Positions 22,401-31,175 of a stretch of DNA of 64,000 nt are shown piece by piece. This DNA comes from Phaeosaccion multiseriatum (lineage: Eukaryota > Ochrophyta, other classes), in contig OZ218950.1 in NCBI GenBank assembly GCA_965112735.1, positions 682,001-746,000 of the forward strand. The letters run 5' to 3'. A program made the position numbers and the translations under genes. The number at the start of each line of letters is the position of its first letter. The first letter of the stretch is position 1. The notes under the pieces are model-generated. The model was not told where the DNA came from. It saw nothing but the letters and a program-made list of their open reading frames with translations, and ran no database searches.

Positions 22401-23682
22401 ATACCTTGGCAACAAGATGCTCACCCTCCCCCCCCTGCTCAGCCGCACCGCACGCCGGGAAGGCTCCCAAGAGAGCGCCCTACCGGACCAGCTGTTCACC
22501 AACGGAGCCCTCAAGAGCGTCGCCGACAGCGTCAACCTCCTGCACGAGGAGGGGGTCCCTGAGGCCCCTCTCATCCAAGCAGTGGGTCAGGCACAGTTCG
22601 ACGAGGCCCGCTCACGCGTACTCGAGCCGCCTGACCACCAAGCCCAAGACACAGCGCGACGCAACGTGCGCAGGAGCCATCAGGCAGGCCGTCAACCGAC
22701 CCACGGCGTCCAGAAGGCCCTCACCACCTTCATCCACAAACGCCGCCATGAGGAGCTGACGCAGAGCATCGCCACCATCGACGTCACACCGGCAGAGGCA
22801 CAGAGGGGAGAGGAGACACAGGAAATGGCAACAGCCCGACTCCACTCACAGCGAGGAAGGGGCGCCATGGCCTTCCTCGGAGCGCTCCCCCACGGCCACA
22901 ACACCATGGCCCCCGCAGAATGGACCATGGCCCTTCGTCGCAACCTCGGTGTCAACACGCCATACGCGGACCCGCCCCCACCCTGCCTCGGCACAGGCTG
23001 CGCCCGCACGGCAAGCACCACCCACGCCACCATCTGCCCCCGCACCGGCCTCCACAACCACACACACCACCTCCTCGTCAAGGCCTTCGGGAGGATGATG
23101 CACAGCGTGGGCATTGGAGGAGCACGTGTAGAGGACCAGACCTGCTTCGACGGCCCCACGGGCACCCGAGCAGGCCGAGACCTACGCATGGATCTGACCT
23201 ATCCCGCAGGTAGCTTCCCGGGAGCGGACGCACCCCTGCGGAGAAACCTCCTCTGCGACATCACCGTCACCAACCCCACCGCCCCCACCCACGTGGGACG
23301 GGCCTCCACCACGCCAGGCCACGCAGCAGCCGCCGCCGAAGAGCGCAAGCGCATTCACTACCTGGGCAGTTTTCTGCCCGGGACTTCAACCCTGAAGTGC
23401 ATTGCAATCGAGACGTACGGCAGACTGGGCCACCAAACGGACGAGCTCATCGAGGCGATGGCCATCCACAAGGCATCAAGAGGGCTCGGCCCCGCAGCGG
23501 CGGCAGCCACGGGCCCCATCAAGGGCCTCCTGCGCCAACAACTGTCCCTCGCCCTTCAACGCGCCCTCTCACAGCGGGAGATCAGGTATGGCACCCTCCT
23601 TCGAGCCACGATGACGCAGCACGAAGCAGCAGAAACCCTCGACTGGGGGCTCATGGGAGCCATCGACGGAGCGGCCGCCTGA
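18928..23682 (+). CDS. ORF2 polyprotein: RING-like fingers, reverse transcriptase, CCHC, restriction-like endonuclease
   Basis: This 1584-codon frame is the only uninterrupted ORF2 in the window. Domains in order: a first RING-like finger, residues 146-195 (CPVC..HNHC..CPYC); a second RING-like finger, 263-328 (C-x2-C, C-x-H-x2-H-x2-C, C-x4-C); a Gly/Arg/Glu-rich linker, 395-490; a helical region, 505-700; the RT domain, about 750-1060, with motif A D856, motif B GVNQGAPEGPL at 914-924 and catalytic YADD at 951-954; a connecting region; a CCHC knuckle at C1353, C1358, H1366, C1370; and an endonuclease with D1422 and D1444 (CDITVTNP). The protein would nick the gene B target and prime reverse transcription there. 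The frame overlaps ORF1 by about 530 bp in the -1 frame. The first Met (18928) is not a convincing start, and coding sense probably begins near residue 135. Re-initiation or frameshifting is likely. Confidence 0.88.
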   Translation: MRQPGPQKLRQIPPQKLPASRPTAAHMPHMHTSIRSSTPPGIVNHPTTSSQHAPTDKSRWDRHYTGARPGGRRERRASGTQGRGTRRPRRKSSSRGGEGENSRGGGERPALAREAAAEGGEGQAEGGGDEAEGGGDPTNNEELPNCPVCMEPLTGQAQVAMHEDEHHVHNHCALGVMSTYPNRNDHLCPYCRNPCYRHTIEQAITAQGGRAMGRARDRLARERRESHQQHAQASQGRRRQSQPPPTTRHTPPPQPTAPPAPICCICMSDADPPFIAPTTEWPVRTRRCQHTVHPACLLHHLNDQATLRRANQQPVIPPGNLPCPAQGCMAGYQAQRAIPALRTILTQGNAASAYQGPLNDLENAYLGPDPNEDPSRTATPQHTTATARLNPYQPTTPTGRGGGRGHAEGGGGGGGAIAAAPSGVEGRRGGRGRGEGNGQGAAAERGPQRERAGGDSTRTQGTTAAAARRGGGGRSRGQGGSGGDGGDGEGPANDDTPEEGWPMQHPNVLRLGALDPQGTILSTLVFETVAQCNPRHVSSIISLQQRALNNWNRALRAHKNGPTDATLHTLLAWDVFHHLLPAMLFSKDGAYSRQQRIQMVLDLDIAPLAQAAIATAHARRPPPPAQAQTEERRRETCAHLLTKPGGLHKAAARLSTKSRDGHLPPTHETFRRLQQAHVDESLEEINTAAAAAREYARTQVQEHPENGNDVTREEISTAMLLTYRRVNFWKGQGADGRRASHVKYPPDSPQEYAIVEALTDTYELLRTGDTPLPPQLAKRWFSTSAAALGEKARPVTSPNLYRSLVESCHMKLIADRVGPELRSAGQLAVAVRGGGETHAAAAQLAHDAGKTVVLHDITKAYTRVSRARGVLASGALPTIDPAGINYAIASLSHASAHNALTPDGTQTIHQSSGVNQGAPEGPLMFAAAIHPVLKVQNTADTAANRPTISAYADDLMDQLEPDAPLETYAPRHAHLQAQFRGLGLEFNERKTVYLMGKGKQPTQADRDHAQRQGATLATEGTVVAGIPVGTEEYIEEYLRNILGQEDPRGYLQLAKHCSEWANTQAATLVLLQCLPARLTHLARAIDPSIFRRALGSRADRTNRATLAHIMRLPDAPPLEQAADAQEEPWTETQRLQMHTARRFGGLGLTSLHDIAPAAYLGNKMLTLPPLLSRTARREGSQESALPDQLFTNGALKSVADSVNLLHEEGVPEAPLIQAVGQAQFDEARSRVLEPPDHQAQDTARRNVRRSHQAGRQPTHGVQKALTTFIHKRRHEELTQSIATIDVTPAEAQRGEETQEMATARLHSQRGRGAMAFLGALPHGHNTMAPAEWTMALRRNLGVNTPYADPPPPCLGTGCARTASTTHATICPRTGLHNHTHHLLVKAFGRMMHSVGIGGARVEDQTCFDGPTGTRAGRDLRMDLTYPAGSFPGADAPLRRNLLCDITVTNPTAPTHVGRASTTPGHAAAAAEERKRIHYLGSFLPGTSTLKCIAIETYGRLGHQTDELIEAMAIHKASRGLGPAAAAATGPIKGLLRQQLSLALQRALSQREIRYGTLLRATMTQHEAAETLDWGLMGAIDGAAA
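23361..23382 (+). other. Perfect hairpin inside the endonuclease coding region
   Basis: Two 6-base arms (GGGCAG / CTGCCC) flank a TTTT loop, extendable by a G-U and two C-G pairs. The hairpin occurs in every copy that contains this region, including 1757, 2787, 5849, 9946 and 30417. It may be incidental to the coding sequence or an RNA element recognised by the element's own protein. Confidence 0.5.
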
Positions 23683-24006
23683 GGAGCAGGAGTACACCAG
23701 CCAGCAGACAGCGAGACCATCAGCACACAGCATAGCAACCACAGTTAGTCACGCCTTGTCACCCGCACCACCCCCAGTAGGATAGTTCACATATCACCTC
23801 CACCACCTCACTCCTTCCCACCCCCCTTCATCTCCTCCTCCCCCCCTCACTCCCTTCCCATTCCCCATTATCCTCTACTCTACCACCCTTACCATCCTCT
23901 TCCCCTCCACATCACGCTCCATCAATACCACACATACACGCATCTACACATGGTTACAACTTACCTCGAGCGCTCCAATACTGAGCCCATATGCTCTAAT
24001 ATACAT
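23683..24006 (+). other. Retroelement 3' UTR (copy 1)
   Basis: About 324 bp of C/T-rich sequence run from the ORF2 stop to the conserved terminus (..CATATGCTCTAATATACAT here, CATAAGCTCTAATATACAT elsewhere). There is no poly-A or simple tail, so priming probably depends on sequence or structure in this UTR. On the opposite strand its last 60 bases provide the tail and stop codon used by interrupted gene B frames. Confidence 0.75.
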
Positions 24007-24319
24007 CTCGCACCCCTCAACAGTACACCTCTTAACGACAGCTCCATGGCCCTGGCAAAGTCCTCCTTGGATCCGCTGCTTGTCGCACCCCTCAACAGTA
24101 CACCTTTTCGGTACCACCACAGCCCCGTGGGCCAGGCAAAGTCCCCCCTGTTGCGAATGCTTGTCGCACCCCTCAACAGTACACCTCTTGGTCACAGCCC
24201 CGTGGGCCACGCAAAATCCTCCTTGGACCCGATGCTTGTCGCACCCCTCAACAGTACACCTCTTCACCACAGCCCCGTGGGCCAGGCAAAGTCCTCCCTG
24301 TTGCGACTGCTTCTCGCAC
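24007..24319 (-). pseudogene. Gene B (interrupted copy): middle segment with four finger repeats
   Basis: The minus strand encodes C-x4-C-x9-C-x2-H repeats with variable residues EKQSQQ, DKHRVQ, DKHSQQ and DKQRIQ, ending at CTVEGCE where copy 1 begins. Both edges are at the second cysteine of a repeat (TGC GA). The frame matches the flanking pieces at 17274 and 31060. Confidence 0.82.
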
Positions 24320-24354
24320 ACCCTTCTTTTTTTTCTGCTTAAGACAGGGCCACC

Positions 24355-26511
24355 ATGGAAGGGGACGACAGGGGGGCCACGCGGCCCCCCGGAGCCCAGG
24401 AGACACCAGCAAACCTCACAGCAACCCAGCAGGAGCCACCTATGAGCCGCGATCAGCAGCGGCTCGAAAGAAGGGAGAGACGGGCAGCGGCAGCAGCAAT
24501 TCGCCAAACACCAGCACGGGAAGGCGTGCCCACCCCCATCACGGCTCCACCAGCGGCCGCAGCACCCCGCAACACCCTCCCGCAGGACCCACAGCTCCCA
24601 CCAGCACTCACGGAACCCACAGCAACAGCAGCGGAAGCCCACCCCCAGCAGCAGCAACCACAACCGATCTCAACGACACGGCAACAAACAGCACCAGCCG
24701 CCAGGAGATCTACCACGCCCGCCAGCGAGACAACAGGCCCTACAACAGCACCACCCCCCACAGCGACCAGCCCAGCACCCATGCAGCCAACCACGAGGCC
24801 AAGGGGACGAAGCAGGACCCCCCGAGCACGCAGCCCGGAAAGGCCAACCGCCACTTTCCGAGCCTCAGATCCAGCCCAAACCACCAACGCGTCAACTCAC
24901 AGAAACGCACACGGGATCACAGAGCAAATCGTCTCCATCCTCCAAGACGAATACGAAGACACCCACCTCACAGCCACGACCCCCATACGGCAACACCCGA
25001 ACCTCTTCTTCAACGAACAAGCGCCAGCATCCGCCAGCCGACGCATCAGCGCTGAGTTCGCAAGCCTAAACCTCACCGCGACGGAACTGACCCACCACAA
25101 CACGGCCGAGGCCATCGCCGACCTCGTACGACCACCCCCCACGACGCACGAGGAAGAGACAGCATCACTCGAAACAGACACGCATGGACACGCACCAACG
25201 ACATGGAGCAACACCATACGCCACCAGCGCGACGCGGCGCTCCCGCCTACCAACTCGCACTTCTATATGCCCCTCCTCAGACAAGCTCTAAGGAGCGGAG
25301 GCCCCCCCACCACCCCCGGAAGACCACATGGGGGAGGAGATTACCCCCTTGGATGGCAACAGATCGTGGAGGCCTATGCCCACACGCTCGCAGGCCAAGA
25401 GATCACCTCCAACGAGTTGGTCAACGACTACATCACCGCCTCACGACAGGAGGAACTCATCGCGGTATTACCCGACGTCCAAGCCATCGTTGAGCGCTAC
25501 GGCCACGCCCTACGCGACCACACCAACAACACCACCACCTCCCCCTTCGCCAACACCATGGCCACACCGTGGTGGGCGCCGGGGCAAGCCCTCGCCCTAC
25601 GCACGAGACAGGCCCCCCGGGGAACCGCACCAGGACCGCCACCACCCCCCGCCCAAAGCGACGCAACCACACCCAGCCCACCAACACCGGAGGACAACCC
25701 CAACAACGCCCGAGTGTACCGAAGACACCCCGACAATGGAAACATTCAAGGGGGCATCCTCTGCAACTTTGGCGAATGCCACGACACCTTCGTCACGGTA
25801 GGCAACACAAGAGACCGCCTCATCAGGCACCAGTCGAGCCACCACCCGAACCGCGGCAGAGAGTGGGACCGATGGATGCGCGAACACCACCCCCAGGCCG
25901 CGTCAATCCTGTGGTACCGCGCCAACGGCCCACAGAGCGGACCACAGAATAATACGTACCAGCTCCGGGACTGCACAAGTGGATGCGGCAACCTGGCCCA
26001 CCGAAACTCCGGCAGATCCTTCCTTACCCGCTTCCCGCAATCAGGCCTACGACAACCCCTATGCAACGCCTGCATACGAGCACACGAAGCCGCAAGCCTA
26101 CCAGCACCGCCAACCATCCAACGAGCTCGAAGCATGCCCCCACCGACAAGAGCAGGTGGGACAGACACTACACGAGAGCACGACCAGGAGGGAGGAGGGA
26201 GAGGAGAGCGAGCGGGACACAGGGGAGGGGGACGAGGAGACCGCGAAGGAAGAGTAGTAGCAGGGGGGAAGAGGGCGAAAACAGCAGAGGCGGAGGAGAG
26301 CGCCCAGCACTGGCACGGGAAGCAGCGGCAGAAGGAGGGGAAGGGCAAGCAGCGGGAGGAGGTGACGAAGGAGAAGGAGGAGGCGACCCCACCAACAACG
26401 AGGAGCTACCCAACTGCCCGGTGTGTATGGAACCGCTCACTGGCCAAGCACAAGTCGCCATGCACGAAGGCGAACATCACGTGCACAACCACTGCGCATT
26501 GGGAGTCATGA
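24355..26511 (+). CDS. ORF1, zinc-finger protein (copy 2, intact)
   Basis: 718 codons from a Kozak-context ATG. Residues 1-180 are low-complexity (Pro, Thr, Gln, Ala, Arg), with an RS-like basic patch at 150-165. Residues 185-400 look folded. A C2H2-type finger uses C470, C475, H492 and H496/497. A second cluster has C540, C544, C570 and C573. The C-terminal 130 residues are basic and Glu/Lys-rich and overlap ORF2, and the last ~40 residues read the RING codons of ORF2 in another frame. Likely role: RNA or target-DNA binding for the retrotransposition complex (inference from R2-type elements). Confidence 0.82.
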   Translation: MEGDDRGATRPPGAQETPANLTATQQEPPMSRDQQRLERRERRAAAAAIRQTPAREGVPTPITAPPAAAAPRNTLPQDPQLPPALTEPTATAAEAHPQQQQPQPISTTRQQTAPAARRSTTPASETTGPTTAPPPTATSPAPMQPTTRPRGRSRTPRARSPERPTATFRASDPAQTTNASTHRNAHGITEQIVSILQDEYEDTHLTATTPIRQHPNLFFNEQAPASASRRISAEFASLNLTATELTHHNTAEAIADLVRPPPTTHEEETASLETDTHGHAPTTWSNTIRHQRDAALPPTNSHFYMPLLRQALRSGGPPTTPGRPHGGGDYPLGWQQIVEAYAHTLAGQEITSNELVNDYITASRQEELIAVLPDVQAIVERYGHALRDHTNNTTTSPFANTMATPWWAPGQALALRTRQAPRGTAPGPPPPPAQSDATTPSPPTPEDNPNNARVYRRHPDNGNIQGGILCNFGECHDTFVTVGNTRDRLIRHQSSHHPNRGREWDRWMREHHPQAASILWYRANGPQSGPQNNTYQLRDCTSGCGNLAHRNSGRSFLTRFPQSGLRQPLCNACIRAHEAASLPAPPTIQRARSMPPPTRAGGTDTTREHDQEGGGRGERAGHRGGGRGDREGRVVAGGKRAKTAEAEESAQHWHGKQRQKEGKGKQREEVTKEKEEATPPTTRSYPTARCVWNRSLAKHKSPCTKANITCTTTAHWES

Positions 26512-29500
26512 GCAGGTACCCCAACCGCAACGACCACCTCTGCCCCTACTGCCGCAACCCCTGCTACCGGCACACGATCGAGCAGGCCATCACAGCACAA
26601 GGAGGGAGAGCTATGGGCCGCGCAAGGGATCGCCTAGCGAGGGAGCGCAGAGAGTCGCATCAGCAGCACGCGCAGGCCAGCCAAGGGCGACACCGCCAGT
26701 CCCAGCCACCCCCCACCACCCGACACACACCCCCACCCCAACCTACCGCCCCCCCAGCCCCGATATGCTGCATATGCATGTCAGACGCGGACCCCCCTTT
26801 CATCGCACCAACCACGGAGTGGCCAGTACGCACCCGACGCTGCCAACACACCGTTCACCCCGCGTGCCTCCTTCACCACCTGAACGACCAAGCCACACTG
26901 AGGAGAGCCAACCAGCAGCCCGTCATACCACCAGGCAACCTCCCCTGCCCCGCGCAAGGCTGCATGGCTGGCTACCAAGCTCAACGAGCCATCCCCGCCC
27001 TCAGGACCATCCTCACCCAAGGCAACGCAGCATCGGCCTACCAAGGCCCCCTCAACGACCTCGAGAACGCCTATCTAGGCCCAGACCCAAACGAGGACCC
27101 GTCGCGTACGGCAACGCCCCAGCACACGACAGCAACGGCCAGGCTCAACCCGTACCAACCCACCACCCCCACGGGCAGAGGAGGAGGGCGAGGGCACGCG
27201 GAAGGAGGAGGAGGAGGAGGAGGAGGAGGAGCAATCGCAGCAGCGCCAAGTGGAGTAGAAGGAGGAAGAGGAGGACGAGGGAGGGGGAAGGAAACGGACA
27301 AGGAGCAGCAGCAGAGAGGGGACCTCAGAGAGAAAGGGCAGGGGGAGATAGCACACGCACGCAAGGAACCACAGCAGCAGCAGCGAGACGAGGGGGAGGA
27401 GGACGGAGCAGAGGCCAAGGAGGTAGCGGCGGGGACGGAGGGGACGGAGAAGGGCCAGCCAACGACGATACACCCGAGGAAGGATGGCCCATGCAGCACC
27501 CAAACGTCCTCCGCCTAGGGGCCCTGGACCCGCAGGGTACCATCCTCTCAACACTCGTGTTTGAGACAGTAGCGCAGTGCAACCCCCGCCACGTCAGCTC
27601 GATTATCAGCTTACAGCAAAGAGCGCTCAACAACTGGAACAGGGCGCTGAGGGCCCACAAGAACGGCCCCACCGACGCCACCCTCCACACCCTTCTGGCA
27701 TGGGATGTCTTCCACCACCTCCTCCCTGCCATGCTCTTCTCTAAAGACGGAGCCTACAGCCGCCAGCAGCGGATACAGATGGTCCTCGACCTCGACATCG
27801 CCCCACTCGCACAAGCAGCGATAGCCACAGCACACGCACGCCGCCCACCACCCCCAGCACAGGCACAGACAGAGGAGCGACGGAGAGAAACCTGCGCCCA
27901 CCTGCTCACCAAACCCGGAGGCCTGCACAAGGCCGCGGCGAGGCTCAGCACAAAGAGCAGAGACGGCCACCTCCCTCCCACACACGAGACCTTTAGACGC
28001 CTCCAGCAAGCGCACGTCGACGAGAGCCTCGAAGAGATCAACACAGCAGCAGCAGCAGCCAGGGAGTACGCCAGAACCCAGGTGCAGGAGCACCCCGAGA
28101 ATGGCAACGACGTCACCAGAGAGGAGATCAGCACAGCCATGCTGCTGACCTACCGGAGGGTCAACTTCTGGAAGGGCCAAGGAGCAGACGGGCGCAGGGC
28201 GAGCCACGTCAAGTACCCCCGGACAGCCCCCAGGAGTACGCAATCGTGGAGGCTCTGACTGACACCTACGAGCTGCTCCGAACGGGGGACACTCCACTGC
28301 CTCCACAGCTCGCCAAACGGTGGTTCAGCACCAGCGCCGCAGCCCTCGGCGAGAAAGCGCGTCCTGTGACATCCCCCAACCTCTACCGCAGCCTCGTGGA
28401 GAGCTGTCACATGAAGCTCATCGCGGACAGGGTGGGCCCAGAGCTCAGAAGCGCAGGACAGCTAGCGGTAGCGGTCAGAGGCGGAGGGGAAACACACGCC
28501 GCAGCAGCCCAGCTAGTGCACGATGCCGGCAAAACCGTCGTGCTGCATGACATCACCAAGGCCTACACCCGCGTGTCGCGTGCCAGAGGCGTCCTAGCCT
28601 CAGGAGCACTCCCTACCATCGACCCAGCAGGCATCAACTACGCCATCGCCAGCCTCTCCCACGCCTCCGCCCACAACGCCCTCACACCAGACGGCACCCA
28701 GACCATCCACCAGAGCTCCGGAGTCAACCAAGGAGCACCAGAAGGGCCTCTCATGTTCGCAGCCGCCATCCACCCAGTGCTGAAAGTTCAGAACACAGCC
28801 GACACCGCAGCGAACCGCCCCACCATCTCCGCCTACGCAGACGACCTCATGGACCAGCTGGAACCCGACGCACCCCTACAGACCTACGCCCCACGCCATG
28901 CCCATCTCCAAGCCCAATTCCGAGGCTTGGGCCTCGAGTTCAACGAGAGGAAAACGGTTTACCTCATGGGCAAAGGCAAGCAGCCAACACAGGCTGACAG
29001 GGACCACGCCCAACGGCAGGGCGCCACACTTGCCACCGAGGGTACCGTGGTAGCCGGCATCCCCGTCGGCACGGAGGAGTACATCGAAGAGTACCTCCGC
29101 AACATCCTCGGCCAAGAAGACCCCAGGGGCTACCTCCAACTCGCCAAACACTGCAGCGAGTGGGACAACACCCAGGCGGCCACCCTCGTCCTCCTCCAAT
29201 GCCTCCCAGCCAGGCTCACACACCTGGCGAGAGCCATTGACCCCTCCATCTTCCGACGCGCCCTCGGCAGCAGGGCAGACCGCACCAACAGAGCGACAAT
29301 GGCCCACATCATGCGACTCCCCGATGCCCCCCTCTGGAGCAGGCCGCAGATGCACAAGAGGAGCCATGGACGGAGACACAGCGCCTACAAATGCATACGG
29401 CACGGCGCTTCGGCGGCCTCGGCCTCACCAGCCTCCACGACATCGCCCCAGCAGCATACCTTGGCAACAAGATGCTCACCCTCCCCCCTGCTCAGCCGCA

Positions 29501-30735
29501 CCGCACGCCGGGAAGGCTCCCAAGAGAGCGCCCTACCGGACCAGCTGTTCACCAACGGAGCCCTCAAGAGCGTCGCCGACAGCGTCAACCTCCTGCACGA
29601 GGAGGGGGTCCCTGAGGCCCCCCTCATCCAAGCAGTGGGTCAGGCACAGTTCGACGAGGCCCGCTCACGCGTACTCGAGCCGCCTGACCACCAAGCCCAG
29701 GACACAGCGCGACGCAACGTGCGCAGGAGCCATCAGGCAGGCCGTCAACCGACCCACGGCGTCCAGAAGGCCCTCACCACCTTCATCCACAAACGCCGCC
29801 ATGAGGAGCTGACGCAGAGCATCGCCACCATCGACGTCACACCGGCAGAGGCACAGAGGGGAGAGGAGACACAGGAAATGGCAACAGCCCGACTCCACTC
29901 ACAGCGAGGAAGGGGCGCCATGGCCTTCCTCGGAGCGCTCCCCCACGGCCACAACACCATGGCCCCCGCAGAATGGACCATGGCCCTTCGTCGCAACCTC
30001 GGTGTCAACACGCCATACGCGGACCCGCCCCCACCCTGCCTTGGCACAGGCTGCGCCCGCACGGCAAGCACTACCCACGCCACCATCTGCCCCCGCACCG
30101 GCCTCCACAACCACACACACCACCTCCTCGTCAAGGCCTTCGGGAGGATGATGCACAGCGTGGGCATTGGAGGAGCACGTGTAGAGGACCAGACCTGCTT
30201 CGACGGCCCCACGGGCACCCGAGCAGGCCGAGACCTACGCATGGACCTGACCTATCCCGCAGGTAGCTTCCCGGGAGCGGACGCACCCCTGCGGAGAAAC
30301 CTCCTCTGCGACATCACCGTCACCAACCCCACCGCCCCCACTCACGTGGGACGGGCCTCCACCACGCCAGGCCACGCAGCAGCCGCCGCCGAAGAACGCA
30401 AGCGCACCCACTACCTGGGCAGTTTTCTGCCCGGGACTTCAACCCTGAAGTGCATTGCAATCGAGACGTACGGCAGACTGGGCCACCAAACGGACGAGCT
30501 CATCGAGGCGATGGCCATCCACAAGGCATCAAGAGGGCTCGGCCCCGCAGCGGCGGCAGCCACGGGCCCCATCAAGGGCCTCCTGCGCCAACAACTGTCC
30601 CTCGCCCTTCAACGCGCCCTCTCACAGCGGGAGATCAGGTATGGCACCCTCCTTCGAGCCACGATGACGCAGCACGAAGCAGCAGAAACCCTCGACTGGG
30701 GGCTCATGGGAGCCATCGACGGAGCGGCCGCCTGA
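25983..30735 (+). pseudogene. ORF2 polyprotein, frameshifted (copy 2)
   Basis: The domain set is the same as the intact ORF2 at 18928-23682, but split. The G-run at 27293-27297 has 5 G (6 in copy 1), ending the first frame at 27518. The C-run at 28216-28220 has 5 C (6 in copy 1), ending the next frame at 28258. Runs near 29330 and 29483 have 6 C each (7 and 8 in copy 1), and these cancel. RING fingers, RT motifs including YADD, CCHC and endonuclease residues are all still recognisable in pieces, with the normal terminus at 30735. Confidence 0.82.
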
Positions 30736-31059
30736 GGAGCAGGAGTACACCAGCCAGCAGACAGCGAGACCATCAGCACACAGCATAGCAACCACAGTTA
30801 GTCACGCCTTGTCACCCGCACCACCCACAGTAGGCTAGTTCACATATCACCTCCACCACCTCACTCCTTCCCACACCCCTTCATCTCCTCCTCCCCCCTT
30901 CACTCCCTTCCCATTCCCCATTATCCTCTACTCTACCACCCTTACCATCCTCTTCCCCTCCACCTCACGCTCCATCAATACCACACATACACGCATCTAC
31001 ACATGGTTACAACTTACCTCGAGCGCTCCAATACTGAGCCCATAAGCTCTAATATACAT

Positions 31060-31140
31060 CTCGCACCCCTCAACAGTACACCTCTTCACCACAGCTCCGT
31101 GGGCCTGGCAAAGTCCTCCTTGGATCCGATGCTTGTCGCA
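31060..31140 (-). pseudogene. Gene B (interrupted copy): one finger repeat between copies 2 and 3
   Basis: 81 bp encoding DKHRIQ..QAHGAVVKR and the start of the next CTVEGCE. Identical in sequence to the spacers in the left-hand array. The 3' base triplet and the target duplication with copy 3 (GTCGCA) are consistent with a single uninterrupted B frame before insertion. Confidence 0.82.
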
Positions 31141-31175
31141 ACCCTTCTTTTTTTTCTGCTTAAGACAGGGCCACC

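Larger units (their letters stand above)
17275..24006 (+). mobile_element. Full-length target-specific non-LTR retrotransposon, copy 1
   Basis: This is a 6.7-kb element with no terminal repeats and no poly-A tail. The 5' end (ACCCCATCTTTTTTTCTGC) follows CTTCTCGCAC of gene B. The 3' end TAATATACAT is followed by CTCGCACCCC of gene B, giving a target duplication of about 7 bp (CTCGCAC). It has two overlapping ORFs: ORF1 with zinc fingers, and ORF2 with RING-like fingers, RT, CCHC and a restriction-like endonuclease. Domain order and site specificity fit the early-branching RLE group (R2, NeSL, CRE, Genie, Utopia). Copy 1 differs at more positions from copies 2 and 3 than they do from each other. 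It is the only copy with an uninterrupted ORF2. Confidence 0.93.
24320..31059 (+). mobile_element. Full-length target-specific non-LTR retrotransposon, copy 2
   Basis: The 5' end (ACCCTTCTTTTTTTTCTGC) follows CTTCTCGCAC. The 3' end TATACAT is followed by CTCGCACCCC, so the target duplication is again CTCGCAC. ORF1 is intact and ORF2 is frameshifted. The 3' flanking 81 bp of gene B is the same sequence found between the truncated copies at the left of the window. Confidence 0.93.
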
